DNA of 64,000 bases from Gordionus sp. m RMFG-2023 (taxonomy: Eukaryota; Nematomorpha; Gordioida; Chordodea; Parachordodidae), in assembly GCF_954871325.1 (NCBI RefSeq), contig NC_088778.1, forward strand, positions 33,616,730 through 33,680,729, read 5' to 3'. A program made the position numbers and the translations under genes. Of the stretch, positions 1 through 11,000 are shown piece after piece (position 1 is the first letter of the stretch; each line of letters opens with the position of its first letter). The notes under the pieces were generated by a model. It had not been told where the DNA came from. It was given only the letters and a program-made list of their open reading frames with translations, and ran no database searches.

Positions 1-6
1 TGACAG

Positions 7-174
7 GGGATTTCAGTTTTTCCTGGTGGATGGAGGAAAAACGTGACCATCACATTGGTTATTGTTAAAGAAAAGTCCTTTGTTTTGCTATTTGGGAGTG
101 AAGATATTGGATTAATTGGAGAAGATGTCAGCTGGGAAGAACAAAGAATGGAGAAGATTCAATTATTTTTATAA
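7..174 (+). CDS. Unrecognised protein, 3'-terminal exon (partial, cut by window start)
   Basis: The window opens with a splice-acceptor-like tgacag, and the frame then stays open for 55 codons to TAA at 172-174. The peptide is rich in Gly, Glu, Trp and hydrophobic residues (it includes FVLLFGSEDIGLIGEDVSW and ends KIQLFL), unlike the Lys/Asn/Phe-rich chance frames elsewhere in the window. AATAAA at 205-210 gives a very short 3' UTR, which fits a true last exon. I do not recognise the family and the upstream exons lie outside the window. It could belong to a host gene or to a transposon-borne gene. Confidence 0.4.
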   Translation, partial: GISVFPGGWRKNVTITLVIVKEKSFVLLFGSEDIGLIGEDVSWEEQRMEKIQLFL

Positions 175-222
175 ATATGAAATCTTCTGATAAATATAAT
201 TATGAATAAATATGGATCTTCG

Positions 223-1000
223 TTAAACACCATGTTGAGTACATCAATGATAATTTGTCTTACAACCTCGATGATAATTTGTCTTACAACCAATTCTTAA
301 TATAAATAATGCTATGGTTATATTTATAATAATTATTTTACCCTTAGCTAGTTCTTAATATCATGAGTCCATTATTTATTTTATATTATTTGCTACTGAC
401 ACAATTTTATTAATCAAACATTATATTTTATCAAAAGCATTTATTTTTATTTTCTTAATTTAAATATATACATTAATTATTATAATATAGTCATATCTTA
501 TAAAATAAGTTTAAGCTCTTTGCTTGTAATATGCAGGTTACAATATCAGCAATTTTTATTCAAGTTTATTAGGTATCTTATTTACTTTATGCAATCATAT
601 ATCTCTAAACTGAAGATTTATACAGTATGAATATTACTATAATAGATATTCTTATATGGAATCTTCAGTTTAGATATATACTGCATAAAGTAAATAAGAT
701 TGCTAATAAACTTGAATAAAAATTGCTGATATTGCTAACCTGCATATTACAAGCAAAGAGCTTAAACTTATTTTATAAGAGATGACTATATTAAATAAAT
801 GCTTTTGATAAAATATAATGTTTGATTAATAAAATTGTATCAGTAGCTAATTAAAAATAAAATAAAAATAAATAATGGACTCATGATATTAGGAACTAGC
901 TAAAGGTAAAATAATTATTATAAATATAGCCATAGTATTATTTAGAGTAAGAATGGGTTGTAAGACATATCATCGATGTATTCAACATAGTGTTAATGGC
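223..1000. repeat. Long foldback (inverted-repeat) element, about 0.78 kb
   Basis: Two arms of about 350-400 bp are reverse complements with roughly 85-90 percent identity by eye, meeting near 635. The left outer edge reads gttaaacaccatgttgag and the right outer edge is its imperfect complement ending tgttaatg. The left arm carries a short tandem duplication of the cgatgataatttgtcttac motif that the right arm lacks. No coding frame is visible. It fits a foldback-type non-autonomous DNA transposon. A MITE-A end follows immediately on the right. Confidence 0.75.
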
Positions 1001-1067
1001 GTCTCCAGCTAATTTCAATTGATACATTATGAATGAATTGTCAGTCTAGGTATTATTATATGTCATT
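995..1067. mobile_element. MITE-A fragment (one end only)
   Basis: Matches the right terminus of the MITE-A family: aatggcg..ccagct, then the tcagtctaggtattattata stretch, ending tatgtcattg. The left half is absent and the foldback element abuts it. Confidence 0.6.
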
Positions 1068-1072
1068 GATTG

Positions 1073-1818
1073 TGGTTAGAGCTTCCATGACAAGATGGAA
1101 ACTACATAAATAATCGAGAAAATTATTGTGAGATATTAAATTTCTTAAAGATTATCCTCCATTTTTAACGATATATAAACGACTAGACAGTTGACCATTA
1201 TTGCACATCTAATTTATGCAATAAAAGGTCGCTACTGCAGGAGTAATAATCTAAAATTACATCGCTGCTCAAATATTAGGTGCTAATTAATTTGCAGTCA
1301 TAGCCATGGTCGACACTTTGTAAACTGATAAAACAAAAACATTATATATATTTAGAAGAAATAATTAAGCCTTGAGTTATTTATACGGTAAGAATTCCAT
1401 ACTATAAATGAATCGTTTAGTAACTAGAAAATAAGGACCAGAATGAGATAATTATAATAATTATGATTTTACACATTATTGACAATGTATTCAAATATTT
1501 CTAATTATTTTGCAAAAATATATTCGATCATATCAAAAGAAAGCATTTACTTTTTGTTTCTGATTTTTTTCATTCACAAAGAGAAAATTTTAATAAGTAT
1601 CATGTCTCTTAGCTAATTTTGGATAATGGTAAAAAAAATTATTAAAAAAACCGCTTTATTCACTAGCAGATATTAACGCCTTAAATTTCGTTAATATATA
1701 TAGATTATAAAATTAAATTATTTGATAAAGTAAGTTATCTAAGCCTGTTAGTCATTGTTGCTTAATCATTTATAATTTAATCGATAATCGACGGGGGTAT
1801 TAAATAGAATTTATTTCT
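1073..1818. other. AT-rich gap upstream of the NUDT9-like gene
   Basis: No supported frame or RNA gene. It is about three-quarters A+T with homopolymer runs. If the first NUDT9-like exon is right, its promoter would lie here, but I see no convincing TATA box or initiator. Confidence 0.4.
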
Positions 1819-1878
1819 ATGTTCAGAAGAGCTAACAATTTTAATTGTTCCTGGTCCATTGTCAATCGAATATATGAG
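1819..1878 (+). CDS. NUDT9: NUDT9-like exon 1 (putative start)
   Basis: ATG at 1819 opens a 20-codon frame beginning MFRRANNF and ending NRIYE, then a strong donor GAG|GTAAGC. It joins exon 2 in phase 0 to give ..IYEVSWNSIW, where human NUDT9 has ..NEKVGWLVEW. The Arg-containing, acid-poor start could be an organelle presequence. Caution: the conserved SPYPG segment expected here is missing, and the sequence just after the donor resembles a divergent MITE-B copy, so the donor may be repeat-derived or the true first exon may lie elsewhere. Confidence 0.42.
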
Positions 1879-4800
1879 GTAAGCATCAAGATTTGGCAAC
1901 TAGGTGTGCTAGCCTTTTAGCCGTTATGAGAATGATCCTTAGGCTTACACAAGAATATTTTGTTTGTAATCTTCGGGCCCTTTTATCGATCTGAATCAAC
2001 TAAACTCCTAAAATTTCCCAAATATGACAACGGAGCTAAGAACAAAATAATATAAAGCAAAAACTTAGACCAAAAAGTTACGTCACAATGATATTCTAAT
2101 AATATTTGATTGTCTTCTAACAAGTCGCTAATAATAGTAAAAATGATTTTCAATAACCCCAAACTTACAAATTACTTCAAACATTCATTTATAAACATAT
2201 GATATTCAACTTTTAAAAAAATTCACAATAAATGTAAAATTGATGTTAAATATTAAATGCCGAAATAATATATACCCAAAAGCAAAGATTAAAAGATTTT
2301 TTGTGCCCGATGATAAAGTAAAGATATTTTGCTTTCTCTTTTTATGTTTACTAGGTATCATGGAATTCAATTTGGCCCCAATATACACCATTTAAATATA
2401 CTTCAAAGCACATTAATAGTCAACCAGTTTATGCAGATCCTCCACTAGACGAAAACCATAGTGATGATGTCAATAAATATTTGAATAAAGGTTCAGAGTA
2501 TAATTATGCTACCATGGAAAAAGATATAATTTGGAATGCCAAAGGAGATAAAGTTAATCGAATCAGTCATATGAAAAATTACAGGATAATTAATGGGCTG
2601 CCAATAAATCCTATTGGTAGAACTGGTATTATTGGTAGAGGAAATTTAGGTTTGTCAGCTTATTTTACTATCCTTTATACGTTTTTAAATTTAGGTAAAT
2701 GGGGTCCGAATCATGCTATTGATTTAATATTAACTAAATGGCATATGCAATCATCAGTGGAAAATGATCATTCTCTTAATCTATACAATATATTTGAAAA
2801 ACTTAAAGACATGACCTATCACAATGTAAATAATTTAATACTTCAGTTCTTAGCTATTAAAAGAAAAGATAATAATCAATGGGCCTTTCCAGGTGGTATG
2901 GTTGATAACAATGAGGATCCAGTTAAAGACACATCTCCTAGAGAATTTGCAGAGGAATCCCTGAATCTATTATCTTATCACTATTCAAGTTATTTTTGTT
3001 TGCTTTACAACTTGGTTCAGACCAGCCCATGAAGATTTATTAAAGGGTTTTTTTTGTCTGGCCCCTAAAATTTTGCATATGTTTCTAGGATTTTTTTCGA
3101 ATAACATCTTATTTAATTATATTTCGTACTTTTTACTATGCAAATAATTATTTTTAAATTTATCAGCAATTATGCAAACATTTTTTTAATAGGACTTTTC
3201 TAGGGTCATACATTATAACTAAGTGGAAGGGTCATTTAGGGACTATACCACCCTTTCTAAATACCCCAGACAGAATAATAGTAAATTTTGTGTATTTTGC
3301 CATATTCATACACTTACAAGTGAATTATTTTTTTTAAAATAAATATTTAAAAAAAGATATTTTTATGTCTTCATTTATAGTAAACGCATTATGTTCAAGC
3401 GTTGCGTTATTTAACGCTATCGAAATCACAGCTGATTCTTCAGACCGTTTATAATTTATTTTTTTTGAACATCGCAAACATGTTTTTCAAATTTTATCAT
3501 AGCGTTTAACCTAACGCTTCATATTTATTAAATAATTACTTATTTAAATGGCTTGGTTTTGTAAATAACGCACCGCTTTGAACAGAACGCGTTTATTGTA
3601 AATGAGACTTTATTATAATACCAAAACATATTTTATAATATAAAACACCATCTATAAAAGTATCATATTAATTTTACAATGCAAACTCAACATCCACAAC
3701 AGGTAATAAATATTAACAAATTTAAAATAAAATGTAGTTAAATGATAATTGTCAATTAATAATTACGATTTTTTTATTAAGATTGTTAGAGACATACCGA
3801 TCTTCTTCTAGCCGATATGAATTAATCCGCTGATGGAAAAGATTATTTAGCCAAGGGGTACTTGTTGCAGGTATGCAATAGAACTATTCTAGCTAAATCA
3901 GTTCATTTAGGAAGTTCCAGTCACTCGCATTGCTCTGATAACCTAGGATTGAAAGCTTTCGTTGCAACATATGATTGTTGTTTGAACCATATCTGCGATT
4001 TGGAACTCCCCCTTTTTCTGCATCTCACTCATTTTTCTTCACCAATAGGTTTTGGTCGAATAATTAAATGCTGAAGTTATATCGAAGAATTTTTATCTAA
4101 AAATTTGCGAATATCTTTCGAATATTTTTGGCATTTCGTATCAAGTTAATTTGTACGATAGTTTAAAAGTAAAAAAAAAAAAAAAAATGACTGTGAAAAT
4201 GATCATATTTATCAAATTTTTCCGCCAATTTTAAACACAATCATGCCATTACCTCCTCATTCCATTTTTATATGTTTATTTTTAAAAAAATTTTCTTGGA
4301 AGTTGAAATTTATCAATCGCTGGTATTAGTGTTATGTTAACCACTCTAACAGGGACATGACGTAGCACTTCGGCACCATTCCAGATCATACCACTCGACT
4401 TTAATCTTTCGATTCAATCATTCTTTTTAGTAGAATGAACGAACTGAAATTCACTAAAACATTTCTTAACAATGATTTCAAAACACTTTAAAGATATAAT
4501 ATACTCGCGTTAAACATATACTTGTTTTTAAATGTTATTATTTACCAATTAAAAAAGAACTCTAAAAAAAATTTAAAAAATCGCGGGAGAGTGGTCTGTG
4601 CCACTTTAGGGGGGGGGGGGAATTTCTGCAGTCTCCAGCTGATTAGGGGGGGGGGGAAGCTGTCAACCCCAAGCACTTCATGTCATCAAAAACAACTGTT
4701 TTTTTTTGCAGAATATATGAGGAGAAATAAATCATTTTTAGTAGACTTTCAGAAGTAGAACCAGATATTAAAATATAGTATTTGTATTGCTCGTTTTCCA

Positions 4801-6226
4801 GACAAGATGCTAACATTCCTTTTCTTTATTTTTTTTAAGAAAACGATGATAGAAAGAAAATTTTGCTAACGACTTTGGAACAACTTTTTGCCGAATATGG
4901 TTCAGTCGTGTATCAGGGGTATGTGGACGATCCCAGGAATACCGATAACGCTTGGATAGAAACCGTAGCTACCAACATTCATTTGGGTGGCGGGCCTGGT
5001 TTTTATTTTTATTTTTTAAATATTTTTAGCGGGGATGCCGAACAAAACCGAACCCGAAAGGGGTAGGACCGAACCGTAAATCACTTTTCAAACTGATTTT
5101 ATATTTTCGTATTCGTGATATAAAATAAAGAATTTAACTTTTATATTTTCGATTTTATTTTTTGAAAGATTATTGAGTCAATTTAAAAAAAAAATCCTAA
5201 ATTTACGAAAACCTGATTGAACCGGCCGGATACCAATTAACTCAAAAATAACCTGAGCGAAACAAAACGCTATTAGTTATGCATATAAATTAGCGAAGGT
5301 CAATGCCGATCAGCTGGTTCAAATCCTTCCGCATACCGATTTTTTTTTTTTAAATTGGGTAAGTACAATATGTATATTAAGCAATAAATGTAATTCAATG
5401 ATTATAATAGAGCAGTTTTTAAAACAAAATTGAAAGCCTCTTTTTTAGAAGATAAAGTAACTAGATTAGAGGACAAATTTTCTGGGGGTTGGAGGAAGGG
5501 GGGAAATCCCAAATCGGTCTGAACCGGTTCTGGTTGAGCTGACATTCGCTGCATATAAAATAGGATTTTATCGAATTCTTCCCTATTTCCTCTCTTCGCC
5601 GAATAGTTTTCTCATAATTAAATCAATGACATATAATAACACCTAAACTGACGATGCATACATGATAATGCTTTTGATAGGGTCGTTGAATGCAAATCAG
5701 CTGGATCCGCCATTTTGGTAACCCATATGGTAATTATTCTCGTGTTAAAAACTAACTATTAAATTTAAATTGATAACTTTGCTTCCTTATCACCTCGATG
5801 ATCAGGCAATTCTTTAATAAAGTTTGCGTCAGACATAGGGAATAAATTGGCCTCTCGTTTTAAAATTTTTAAACTATGATATGGGTTAATCAAAATGGCT
5901 TCACCAGCTGTCTTTCATCGATGTACACTTTTAATGGATTCATCGTCAGTCTCGGTATAATTATATGTCATTGAATTTCTGTCATTTCTAACTACTTTTT
6001 TTTTGTGTATTATATATTTTATATAAAAGGCGAAAAATGTCCGGATCCGAAAAAATTCGCCATTCTAAAGAACTATCCTTTGCAAAGCGGCGACGACGCG
6101 ATAGACATCAGATGGATAGATGTAGTCAAAGAGAATCGAGGAGTGTTGGATAATTTATACGCCTCTCACTTAGATATTCTTGGGATAGTTTTGAAGAAAC
6201 ATAATTGTACAAAAATGATGGATTAG
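1819..6226 (+). CDS. NUDT9: NUDT9-like ADP-ribose pyrophosphatase, whole gene span (4 exons)
   Basis: Homologue of human NUDT9, a Nudix hydrolase that splits ADP-ribose into AMP and ribose 5-phosphate. Inferred exons are 1819-1878, 2355-2988, 4840-4986 and 6030-6226. Their summed length is 1038 nt, giving 345 aa against 350 in human NUDT9, and all phases agree. Diagnostic stretches seen: NPIGRTGIIGRGNLG, KWGPNHAIDLILTKW, WAFPGGMVDNNED, REFAEES and GYVDDPRNTDNAW. The REF..EE half of the Nudix box is the active enzyme form, not the degenerate TRPM2 form. No channel exons are seen, so this is the free enzyme. The N-terminal exon is the least certain part. Mitochondrial targeting, as in human NUDT9, is possible but unproven. 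Confidence 0.85.
2355..2988 (+). CDS. NUDT9: NUDT9-like exon 2 (Nudix box)
   Basis: Acceptor ctag at 2351-2354 and donor CAA|GTTATT at 2989, ending with one nucleotide carried over. The exon starts well upstream of the first ATG: the frame from 2355 reads VSWNSIWPQYTPFKY and PVYADPP, matching the NUDT9 core. It holds the NPIGRTG..GRG segment, the WGPNHA..TKW segment and the Nudix box around 2880-2970. Between the box glutamate (NNE) and REF there are eight residues (DPVKDTSP), whereas the consensus is seven. Confidence 0.85.
3371..3605. mobile_element. MITE-F, short inverted-repeat element in NUDT9 intron 2
   Basis: About 235 bp with imperfect inverted ends of roughly 40 bp: tcatttatagtaaacgcat on the left against the complement of cgcgtttattgtaaatga on the right, both followed by ..gttcaa.gcg. 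No coding capacity. It fits a non-autonomous DNA transposon; the superfamily is not clear. Confidence 0.6.
3610..4839. other. NUDT9 intron 2, remainder
   Basis: No recognised gene. Notable content is an A16 run near 4171, two G runs of about ten bases near 4611 and 4647, and a 70-codon open frame at 3862-4074 with no family resemblance. Confidence 0.4.
4840..4986 (+). CDS. NUDT9: NUDT9-like exon 3
   Basis: Acceptor tttttttaag ends at 4839. The two leading nucleotides complete the Lys codon split after exon 2. The translation holds KILLTTLEQLF and GYVDDPRNTDNAWIET, the latter nearly invariant in NUDT9 and absent from other Nudix families. The donor is either at 4987 (G|GTGGCG) or at 4999 (G|GTTTTT). 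Both leave the same phase, and the choice adds or drops four residues. The shorter form keeps the spacing closer to human NUDT9. Confidence 0.85.
5010..5260. repeat. Degenerate repeat with ccgaaccc / ggttcggg-like ends
   Basis: Directly after the exon 3 donor lie ccgaacccgaaagggg and, at the other end, ttgaaccggccggatacc. Similar GC-rich blocks in AT-rich surroundings occur at about 58.59-58.70 kb. No coding frame. Probably an eroded DNA transposon; low certainty. Confidence 0.3.
5624..5973. mobile_element. MITE-A copy in NUDT9 intron 3 (full length, about 350 bp)
   Basis: Both ends are present: caatgacatataataacacc at the left and the inverted ggtataattatatgtcattg at the right. Internal marks shared with other copies are gccattttggtaaccc, the gatcaggcaattctttaa stretch and cagctg near both ends. 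The right end lies 56 bp before the exon 4 acceptor. No coding capacity. Confidence 0.85.
6030..6226 (+). CDS. NUDT9: NUDT9-like exon 4 (C-terminus)
   Basis: Acceptor ataaaag ends at 6029. The exon begins with two nucleotides that complete a Gly codon from exon 3. The peptide includes SGDDAIDIRWIDV and LYASHLDILGIV, matching the human AGDDAGKVKWVDI and LYASHSQFIKLV regions. TAG at 6224-6226. A possible AATAAA is at 6469-6474. Confidence 0.85.
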
Positions 6227-6495
6227 AGCATACACTTAATTTAGATAAGCCCTGTAGTTTGCCAATATATTTGTATAAAATCAATACTTTTCTTTCCTTG
6301 TATTTTATTTAATACAATCCTAATTTATATTACCCCCCACCCCCCTTTTCTTACATTCTTTATTTATTTCCTTCATTTTTTTCTTTTCTATTCATATTTT
6401 CTTATCTCTTTTTTTTAGTTCTTTCTTTACGAATTATTAGTTATCTTCTTACGTTTAATTGATTACTAAATAAAATGTAATACTGCTAAAATCTA

Positions 6496-6719
6496 GTGTT
6501 ATTTAACGGCCCGGCCCGTTTTGAGCCGATTTTTATAAACGGCTAACTCAATATTTTAGCCAGATAAATATTGTCTAAGACTCGAGATTTCGATAATATA
6601 TGTCTAGACCATTGTTCCTTCTATGAACAAAATCTTCAGGCCTGCGTAATATTTTTATGGATGAAATATTGAATTAGCCGTTTTTGAAAAATCAGTTAAA
6701 AACGAGCCGTCTAAAACAC
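6496..6719. mobile_element. MITE-B copy 1 between NUDT9 and ROR
   Basis: A 224-bp element with ends gtgttatttaacgg and the complement ctaaaacac, flanked by TA on both sides. The near-palindromic interior shares cgagatttcgataatatatg and the caaaatcttcaggc motif with the other copies. Confidence 0.75.
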
Positions 6720-6739
6720 TACATATACCTAACATAGGA

Positions 6740-7386
6740 AAATTATCATTTAAAAAATTTTTTTTTCTTCTATCTTCTTAAATAATATATCTTAAAATTA
6801 GCGATTAATATTTTTATAAATAAATTATGAAAAATTATTTTTTAAATTAAAAAATGACTTGAAAAAAAAAAGAAATTTGTATTTAAAAAATGATGTATAT
6901 CGAAGAAATATATTATAAGACCCTTATGTACGAATTATGATGTGTATGACTTAAATGTGTGTTTGGGGGAGGGAATTAATTATGTTTGAAAAATATTTAC
7001 AATAAAAAAACAACTTCAGTCCGCGCAAAAAAAATGAAAATCGGAAATAATCTTGTTTATAAAAAGGTATGAAGAGAAGAGAAGAGAAGAGAAGAAAATA
7101 TTATTACAATTTGCATTTATAATTATATATTAGTTTTTTGTTTTTAAAGATGCTCCTATGAACGCGCAGCTTTTTCTGGATGAATTCGGGCTGTGTACAT
7201 CATAAAATGAAACTTGTCTTTTTTTGTTTTGTGTTCGCGTGGAAAAATAAGTATATGGCCATTTTTTGCCATGTCGGAAAAGTTTATAAACTGCGGAATT
7301 TATGAAACTTATTTACTCTTTTCCAAATTCAATTTTTTTTTATATGGGTTTTAGAGTTTAAGAATATAAGAATATTGCCAAATCCT
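6740..7386. other. Intergenic stretch between the tails of the NUDT9 and ROR genes
   Basis: AT-rich, with a short agaga repeat near 7075-7094. Both 3' UTRs should lie here. No other gene is seen. Confidence 0.4.
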
Positions 7387-8091
7387 TCATCTCCCGAACA
7401 CCCCTATATCATTGATAGATTCGTAAACGCCCAAATTAATGTTCGGTTCGCCATTGCCCTGGCTCGAGGCGGTGTTTTGGTGCGTTTTGTCGTTGGCGAA
7501 AATTGCGTTGTTCTTCAGTTGCGAATTGAACGAAGTGTGTTCTAAATAATTGTTGTTATCATCGGTCGTTGATTGCGACGGGGGGTACTTGAAATAATTG
7601 AGTAAAGCGTTTCTAGGCGGTGGCGGCAAATCGTCGACCAAATAACCGCCATGTTTAAAAAACTCGGCTTGTTGCGACGGGTGCCTAGTAAACTCGGCCC
7701 CCCCTTTCGCGATTTCGTGAGATGGCGAACATCTCGGGTATTGGGCGACGTTATTAAAGGGCATCCCGTTGCTGGGTCTAATGTTCTGTATGATGTTGAC
7801 CGAGGGCGGTGACACTTTGGATGATACCATATGGGATGCTTGCGGTGCGTGATAACGATGGTCATTTAGGAAAGACGATGCCAATACGTCTACGCGCTCT
7901 TCTTGGTAGGATTCGGAGGAGCGAGAGTTTTCCCCCTTTCTTACCGCCTCCGTGGCAGAGCGCTGCTTTCCGCTTTTGTCGTTACCGCTTATCTTAACAC
8001 TACCCCTGTGACGGCCACTTCCGCTTTCGTTGCTGAGATTATTAAGAGAATTTTTATCGTTCGCGCTATTAGCCTGGCCCATCCGAGCGCT
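7387..8091 (-). CDS. ROR: ROR exon 12: cytoplasmic C-terminal tail
   Basis: An open frame of about 235 codons ending TGA at 7389-7387. It is low-complexity and polar: rich in Asn, Ser and Gly at first (MGQANSANDKNS), then Arg/Lys/Ser, then a proline motif DDLPPPPRNALLNYF that could bind SH3, WW or EVH1 domains, ending INDIGVFGR. ROR tails are Ser/Thr/Pro-rich but poorly conserved, so placement rests on strand, order and composition. An acceptor AAG|AGC at 8092 fits phase 0 from exon 11. The frame is open to about 8140, so a further-upstream acceptor is possible, but its phase would not fit. Confidence 0.7.
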   Translation of the reverse strand, partial: SARMGQANSANDKNSLNNLSNESGSGRHRGSVKISGNDKSGKQRSATEAVRKGENSRSSESYQEERVDVLASSFLNDHRYHAPQASHMVSSKVSPPSVNIIQNIRPSNGMPFNNVAQYPRCSPSHEIAKGGAEFTRHPSQQAEFFKHGGYLVDDLPPPPRNALLNYFKYPPSQSTTDDNNNYLEHTSFNSQLKNNAIFANDKTHQNTASSQGNGEPNINLGVYESINDIGVFGR

Positions 8092-11000
8092 CTTAGAATT
8101 TATCGATAATAATTTCCCGCGTATTTGCAAGGATTGAAATCTAGTTAAGATAGTCTAAATATGATTTATTTTTTTTTAAAAAAAAATGAATTATAATATC
8201 ATCTTCATATGAAGAAATGATAAAGATTATTAACACTGTCAGGAATTCCTTTTTGGCAACATTAAATGTTATAGACTGATTTTCGGCTATCGATAACTTA
8301 TAACAGGTTGATGAAAAGTTAATTTGAATAGTAAAAGTAATAGCACTGATTGAGCATAAGGATTTAGCTTTAGGGGGTTTTCTGAAAAACGCTTACTTAT
8401 TTCGAGTCTTTTTTAACCCTAAATTAAAAACGTTTATCAATATTGACGACATTTGGAAAGGCGCAAAACGAAAACGCTTCGATTTTTAAACATTATAGTT
8501 ATACGTGTGCCAAATATGATTTAAAACTTCTAATACATTTGGGTAAAACCTTAAATGGAGGTCTCCTAAAGGGAGAATCATCCCAGCAGGGCAACATTAT
8601 GCTTTCGTAGATATAGCCCGGACAATCGGAAGGTTTGTTAAGTAAGTAACGTTTCCTGACTATCAGATCTGCCACTTCTACGTCTCTGTATCCATAGAAT
8701 GGTCTAAGACCGTAGCTGTAAATTTCCCATAGTAAAATGCCGAAACTCCATAGGTCAGTTTCTAAACTGTATTTGCGATATCTGTTATTGTATTTGGATA
8801 TGATCAAAAAAATTAAAAGATTTTAAGTTGGAAAAATAAAATTATTCTCTAAATTTGATTTTTTTGATAGTAAAAATTTACTATTAAATTTCTTTTTAAA
8901 GCCAACAATATTTAAAACTATACAGTATACCATACTCCATCAAACATTATAGTGCGCACAAATTTAGCGTTTCAAGGCAGCGTTCCATAACGCAAATAAA
9001 AAAAACGCAGCCAAAAATGCTGTCTAATTTAAAACGAACGCATTTAAAATGTGTTATTTGCGTTTTGAAAAACGCTAAATTTGTGAACACAAATATGACC
9101 GATAAAAAAAAAGAAGTTTACTCGATGACTTCGGGAGGCATCCACCTTATCGGAATCGGGTATTTGTTCCGACAACGCCCAGAGGACGCCTTTTCCCAAT
9201 CGCTCAATTTACAAGGGTCGGAGTCGTTATTACCGCCACCGATATCCGGATTCAAATCCATGGTAGTGTCTATCAAATCTTGATCGTAATTGGTAAAGAA
9301 GCAATAATCGTTGGAGTAAAAAACGTGAGAGATGAACCCACCCACGTTACATATTTTGATGATGGACAGGTTCTGACTAACCACGCAATTTCGCGCGCTC
9401 AGGTCTCTGTGAATGATTCCTTGGTCGGATAGGTATCTCATTCCTTCGGCTATCTTCGTCGATATGTAGAGAAAATCTGTTTGGTCTTTTTTTTAAAAAA
9501 GATTTAAAAAGCTAAATTTTCGTTTGAGTGAATTAGTGGGAAAAGGCATAACTTGAGATCGGCAAATGAAAGCCGGTCCTGAGCTTCGGGTTGGGCCTAT
9601 TTTTTAAAAAAAAATCGGGTTCGGGCCGGGTCGAGTCTAATATTTTTTTTAAAAAAATCGGGTTCAGGCCGGGCTCATAAAAAGGCCCAGTAGAGATCAC
9701 TAGGCATAAAACCGAAGGATGGAAAGCAGTGTTAGTAAGCTTATTCCCCTATAAAACTTTATTGCGGCCCTGATCAAGATTTTTAGCTAAAAAATAATAA
9801 TTGTGTAGGTATCGAGATTTGGCGCGAAAAGAGGTCCAAGCATTTCTGCCAGCTGAGTGCAAAACCTTCAGACTTACACAATGTTATTTTGGTTATTTTT
9901 TTCCCAAATAAAGTGTATCAATTTCATCCAATCTGCATATGGTTTGTTCTTGCAGGTTTTCCAAATGGGTAAAATAATCCTTTTTTTTCTTCTTTTTTTT
10001 CAGATTTTGAGGCAAATTGATATAAGACCAATTTAAGATTTAAATTTTTGGGAATAATTATTTCTGCTACTATGCTACTACTAACTGTTTTCATACAGTG
10101 GAAGGAAAATCTATATTGCAAGGGCTCTGAGGAAAAAAAGGTAAAATATTCTCGCTTATTATCTATCAAATCAACTGCAATAATTGTATATATGCATTCG
10201 TTATCTTCTAGATCTATGATAGACATTAGTAAGAACCCTGATAACAATGGTATATATGGTATATTACGATTTACCCAACATCATGTCTCTGTGATGCGTT
10301 GAATCGCTATGACAAGAGGAACCGACGTCGGAGTTAGGGGATCTCAGCAAAAGAAATTCGTGGAGGTCGCAGTTAATCGAATCCTCGAAAACCGAAAACA
10401 TTATGTTTTGATGGACGTTATTGGACGTATTTTGCTTACATATACCTTTTTTTTCATAGAATTTACATTGTGTCATGACTGAAAAATGGATAATGAATTT
10501 TTAAAAAAGGATCGTTTTACCTATCAAGCACGATACATTTGGATGCTTCAGTTTGGACAATGTGTCAATATCTTTTTCGAACTCCCTTTTTAGATAGACG
10601 TTGTTGATTGGCTTCAAGGATTTCACTATGACAGGGAGTTTATTCATAACTGGAGTAGTGCACCCATTCCCGCCGCAAACCCTAAAATCTTCCTTGGTTT
10701 TGAATTCACCCTTGTATATTTTACCGAAAACTCCTAAATTTAAAAAAATAATATTATTTTTTCGAAAAAAAAAAATGTGGAGAAATTGAGTTAAAAAGCG
10801 TATCCGCATCTATTTTTCGCGTTAAAAGGATAGGAAGCCGAAATTGTCGCGTTTTTCGCGCGATTATTAAATTTTAATAACAGCTGATATCATTTCATGT
10901 GCAGTTAATTAATGATTGACCCTAAGCGTGCGACTAAAATTAATAAGATATTTTTTTTTTAAAACCTAACTAATATTATTCCAAGCGTTAAAATACCGTT

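Noticed and set aside
5262-5340. Possible tRNA with B-box-like ggttcaaatcc
   Set aside because: No matching A box or acceptor stem; the T arm barely pairs.
7542-8109. Other-frame open stretches over the ROR tail on both strands
   Set aside because: Shadows of the real minus-strand frame, which alone continues the ROR gene.
9924-10247. 107-codon minus frame between two kinase exons
   Set aside because: Exons 9 and 10 join in phase without it and the ROR family has nothing between LG and DFLYIS; the sequence is AT-rich intron.
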